The translations under genes were made by a program, and so were the position numbers. Below are positions 19,676 through 21,013 of a stretch of DNA of 21,013 nt, in pieces. How positions within the stretch are numbered: the first letter of the stretch is position 1; each line of letters opens with the position of its first letter. The notes under the pieces were generated by a model. It did not search any database. It saw only the letters and a program-made list of their open reading frames with translations, and had not been told where the DNA came from. This DNA comes from a virus: positions 1 to 21,013 of IMG/VR virus record IMGVR_UViG_3300028837_000972. One strand, 5' to 3'.

Positions 19676-19858
19676 TTATCTCGATTTTGACTCGATACAG
19701 TAACTTTCAATAAGGCGGTGGGCGTCATCGTAGATGTCCTCTGTAATAGTTGCTAGAAGTTTTCGGTCGCCACTACATTTCAAAGCTATATCGCACCTAT
19801 TGCGAAGTGTTTTAATCGCTTCAATATACCAGTGATCACCAAGGGCTTTCTCTTCCAT
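19676..19858 (-). CDS. Small hypothetical protein
   Basis: 60 aa: MEEKALGDHWYIEAIKTLRN, then RCDIALKCSGDRKLLATITE and an acidic helix. Start overlaps the end of the upstream zinc-ribbon gene by 23 bp with only a weak purine tract, so translation is probably coupled. Not recognised. Confidence 0.6.
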   Translation of the reverse strand: MEEKALGDHWYIEAIKTLRNRCDIALKCSGDRKLLATITEDIYDDAHRLIESYCIESKSR

Positions 19859-19988
19859 CTTTCTCGCTCAACTTCAGGATAGCCTTCAAAAGGCATTTTA
19901 GACAGATAGATACTCCGTCCTTGAACATAATAGCAAGCCTTCGTTCACCACACTCTTTACAAATGAAGCTATGCCCGACTTGTCGCAT
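19836..19988 (-). CDS. 50-aa zinc-ribbon protein
   Basis: MRQVGHSFICKECGERRLAI, then MFKDGVSICLKCLLKAILKL: CxxC (10-13) and CxxC (29-32). No SD precedes the ATG; instead element F ends 12 nt upstream. The start is fixed by an in-frame stop shortly before. Overlaps the next gene by 23 bp. Confidence 0.65.
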   Translation of the reverse strand: MRQVGHSFICKECGERRLAIMFKDGVSICLKCLLKAILKLSEKDGRESPW

Positions 19989-20000
19989 CTTTTACAATAT

Positions 20001-20134
20001 CTGCGTAGGGGCTAGGGATTTGCACCCTAGATAGTTTCTTTTCAGCCCGTTATAGCATCACGCCATAACAGTCAGAGCACGTGGCAAAAACCCTGTGTCT
20101 TCAGTGCGTCTACCTATTCCGCCACCCCTCGCAG
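20001..20134 (-). ncRNA. Structured element F with tRNA-Leu-like parts
   Basis: CTGCGTAGGGG (20001-20011) pairs with CCCCTCGCAG (20125-20134) with one bulge. In the transcribed sense the 5' part GGGGTGGCGGAATAGGTAGACGC looks like tRNA-Leu acceptor/D-arm, but is split for quotation only by its own length: key pieces are TGGCGGAAT and GGTAGACGC. The 3' part is a 6-bp T-arm-like stem CTAGGG/CCCTAG with loop TGCAAAT, followed by CCCC. An 8-bp stem, GTTATGGC with GCTATAAC, sits between. No standard anticodon arm can be drawn, the acceptor top mispairs and the length is about 45 nt too great. So it is a degenerate tRNA or a tRNA-like element. Confidence 0.45.
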
Positions 20135-20136
20135 TC

Positions 20137-20421
20137 TTATCCTCTTTGATATGGCAGTGCCAAAAGAGCCAGATCCCGAATGCCCAAAAGGATGTTGTCG
20201 AGTTCATCTGGGGTGATTGACTTCCCACCCGCACCTTCTTTAGCTAATGCCTCATCAAGGTGGCGTATCAGATCGTTGATAGCCAGAAGCATATCATCAA
20301 CATAGTCCAGATCGGCTTGAATGGGCTTAGCCTTTGCCTTTCCTAGGATATTCTCTACTATCGCCCCCAAGGCAGGGATCAGGGCTACAAGACATCGAAT
20401 TATGGTGTTTACGTAGCGCAT
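20137..20421 (-). CDS. Small protein with N-terminal membrane helix
   Basis: 94 aa from ATG with AAGGAGG 5 nt upstream: MRYVNTIIRCLVALIPALGA then IVENILGKAKAKPI, and two acidic helices (DYVDDMLLAINDLIRHLDEA; TPDELDNILLGIRDLALL). Probably membrane-attached with a cytoplasmic helical hairpin. Not recognised. Confidence 0.7.
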   Translation of the reverse strand: MRYVNTIIRCLVALIPALGAIVENILGKAKAKPIQADLDYVDDMLLAINDLIRHLDEALAKEGAGGKSITPDELDNILLGIRDLALLALPYQRG

Positions 20422-20422
20422 A

Positions 20423-20599
20423 TTAACCTCCTTCAAGATAGTAATGGCCGTTAGTGTTGCTACTATCTGTCCCGGCTACCCAATACCAGTTACAGGGAGA
20501 AGTTGGGGGGTCGTAGGAGAATTCCAGGGAGTCTACCGAGAAATCTAATGACCATATAGTAGGGACACAAACTAGCGTTTCATCATAAGGAATCTCCAC
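20423..20599 (-). CDS. Small protein, tandem paralogue (copy 2)
   Basis: 58 aa from GTG: MEIPYDETLVCVPTIWSLDF, then SVDSLEFSYDPPTSPCNWYW and VAGTDSSNTN... Matches the upstream 47-aa protein over MEIPYxE....VPxxW and again at YWV, and has the same SD context (AGGAGGTTTGAT versus AGGAGGTTGAA). GTG replaces ATG. A duplicate that has grown a longer loop and C-terminal tail. Confidence 0.65.
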   Translation of the reverse strand: MEIPYDETLVCVPTIWSLDFSVDSLEFSYDPPTSPCNWYWVAGTDSSNTNGHYYLEGG

Positions 20600-20600
20600 A

Positions 20601-20744
20601 TCAAACCTCCTGTACTATACGTTCCTCGACCCAGTAGACCCAGTAATACTCTTCCCCTTCTAAGGTAAAGAGAACTCGTCTCGGATACTCTATCGTCCAT
20701 ACGGAAGGGACATAAGCCATAGCCTCGCTATAGGGAATCTCCAT
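20601..20744 (-). CDS. Small protein, tandem paralogue (copy 1)
   Basis: 47 aa: MEIPYSEAMAYVPSVWTIEY, then PRRVLFTLEGEEYYWVYWVE. Beta-rich and aromatic. AAAGGAGG upstream; ATG follows the previous stop by one base. Ends 1 bp before the GTG of its paralogue. Function unknown. Confidence 0.65.
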   Translation of the reverse strand: MEIPYSEAMAYVPSVWTIEYPRRVLFTLEGEEYYWVYWVEERIVQEV

Positions 20745-20745
20745 T

Positions 20746-20886
20746 TCAACCTCCTTTGACTCTCTGCTCGTCTCGCTTGAGCGTTTCCTTGACGCACGGC
20801 TTGGTATAGGGGCACCTTGTACTACAGTAATAACAGTAATGGTTCCTCATGTCCCCGAAGCAGTCATCCCTTTCTTCTCTTGGCAT
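20746..20886 (-). CDS. 46-aa cysteine-rich zinc-binding protein
   Basis: MPREERDDCFGDMRNHYCYY, then CSTRCPYTKPCVKETLKRDE. Cysteines at 9, 18, 21, 25 and 31 can hold a zinc ion or Fe-S cluster; the CxxC-x3-C-x5-C spacing is compact. SD GGAGG, and ATG overlaps the previous stop (TAATG). Confidence 0.7.
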   Translation of the reverse strand: MPREERDDCFGDMRNHYCYYCSTRCPYTKPCVKETLKRDEQRVKGG

Positions 20887-21013
20887 TATGCTTCCTCCTT
20901 CGCTTGTCCTTGCGCTTTATACTTCGTTTCGTCTTTGGCATAATAATCATAACACCCCCGGGGCTTTTTGTCAAGATAGTAGCCGCACTCAGGGCAGATA
21001 TAACCTAGAAAGG
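20886..21013 (-). CDS. Zinc-ribbon-type protein, 5' end off window
   Basis: Open from the right edge to TAA: FLGYICPECGYYLDKKPRGC, then YDYYAKDETKYKAQGQAKEE. CPECG plus a later Cys indicate half of a zinc ribbon, with the rest outside. It contains the promoter-like sequence at 20946-20974. Confidence 0.6.
   Translation of the reverse strand, partial: FLGYICPECGYYLDKKPRGCYDYYAKDETKYKAQGQAKEEA
20946..20974 (-). promoter_or_regulatory. Promoter-like sequence inside a coding region
   Basis: Minus strand TTGACA (20969-20974), 17-bp spacer, TATGAT (20946-20951). Strong by score, but it lies within the zinc-ribbon frame and lacks the CTTGACAAACC flank of the other phage promoters. If used, the message starts about 53 nt before the next ATG. 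Confidence 0.45.

Overview
The window reads as part of a tailed double-stranded DNA bacteriophage or prophage. Every convincing gene lies on the minus strand, packed tightly, often with 1-8 bp stop/start overlaps and strong AAAGGAGG-type Shine-Dalgarno (SD) sites. The hallmark proteins are a large terminase (Walker A, Walker B and nuclease acidic residues visible), a small terminase, a portal protein and a phage fibre-like protein. The host cannot be fixed from sequence alone. The SD strength and near-consensus sigma70 promoters argue for a bacterium. The protein style (many zinc ribbons, helicase-methylase fusion) resembles phages of uncultured anaerobes, but that is an impression, not a measurement.

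Layout in transcription order (high to low coordinates): (1) 21013-19676, small early genes: zinc ribbons, a tandem paralogue pair, a small membrane protein, and a tRNA-like structured element. (2) 19674-17092, a promoter with an operator-like palindrome, then a metallophosphoesterase interrupted by an intein, followed by DUF1599/Nmad1-like and DUF4406-like genes that suggest nucleotide or modified-base metabolism. (3) 17050-13942, a promoter, small zinc-binding proteins, a YopX-like ORF fused in frame to its neighbour, a small membrane protein, a broken zinc ribbon and an OB-fold-like ssDNA-binding candidate. (4) 13942-9629, structured non-coding elements, three very small proteins, an ASCH-type protein, a NinG/HNH protein, and a helicase-methyltransferase fusion whose start codon appears to be ATA. 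(5) 9615-7041, small proteins, a RecA/RepA-like ATPase, a cluster of six CGTAAC sites, and a helix-turn-helix/zinc-ribbon regulator. (6) 7028-6140, small genes and two strong promoters. (7) 6128-1, the late block: small terminase, large terminase, portal, small proteins, and a fibre/tailspike running off the left edge.

The most unusual signal is not a gene. At least nine places carry a GC-rich inverted repeat whose 3' arm, in the transcribed sense, ends 11-32 nt upstream of a start codon, usually directly against the SD. Several share boundary sequence (AAGCCCTGSGG at the 5' side, CCSCAGGGC at the 3' side) but have unrelated interiors. Two further elements share both ends and differ in the middle. 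Together they look like a dispersed family of structured 5'-UTR/intergenic RNA elements in one phage genome.

Several reading-frame anomalies may reflect gene decay, sequencing error or real recoding: an ATAA overlap where ATGA is expected (12191-12194), a zinc ribbon split at TTT TAA (15112-15117), a YopX fusion next to a G5 run, and a split gene with a 21-bp tandem duplication (6809-7028).
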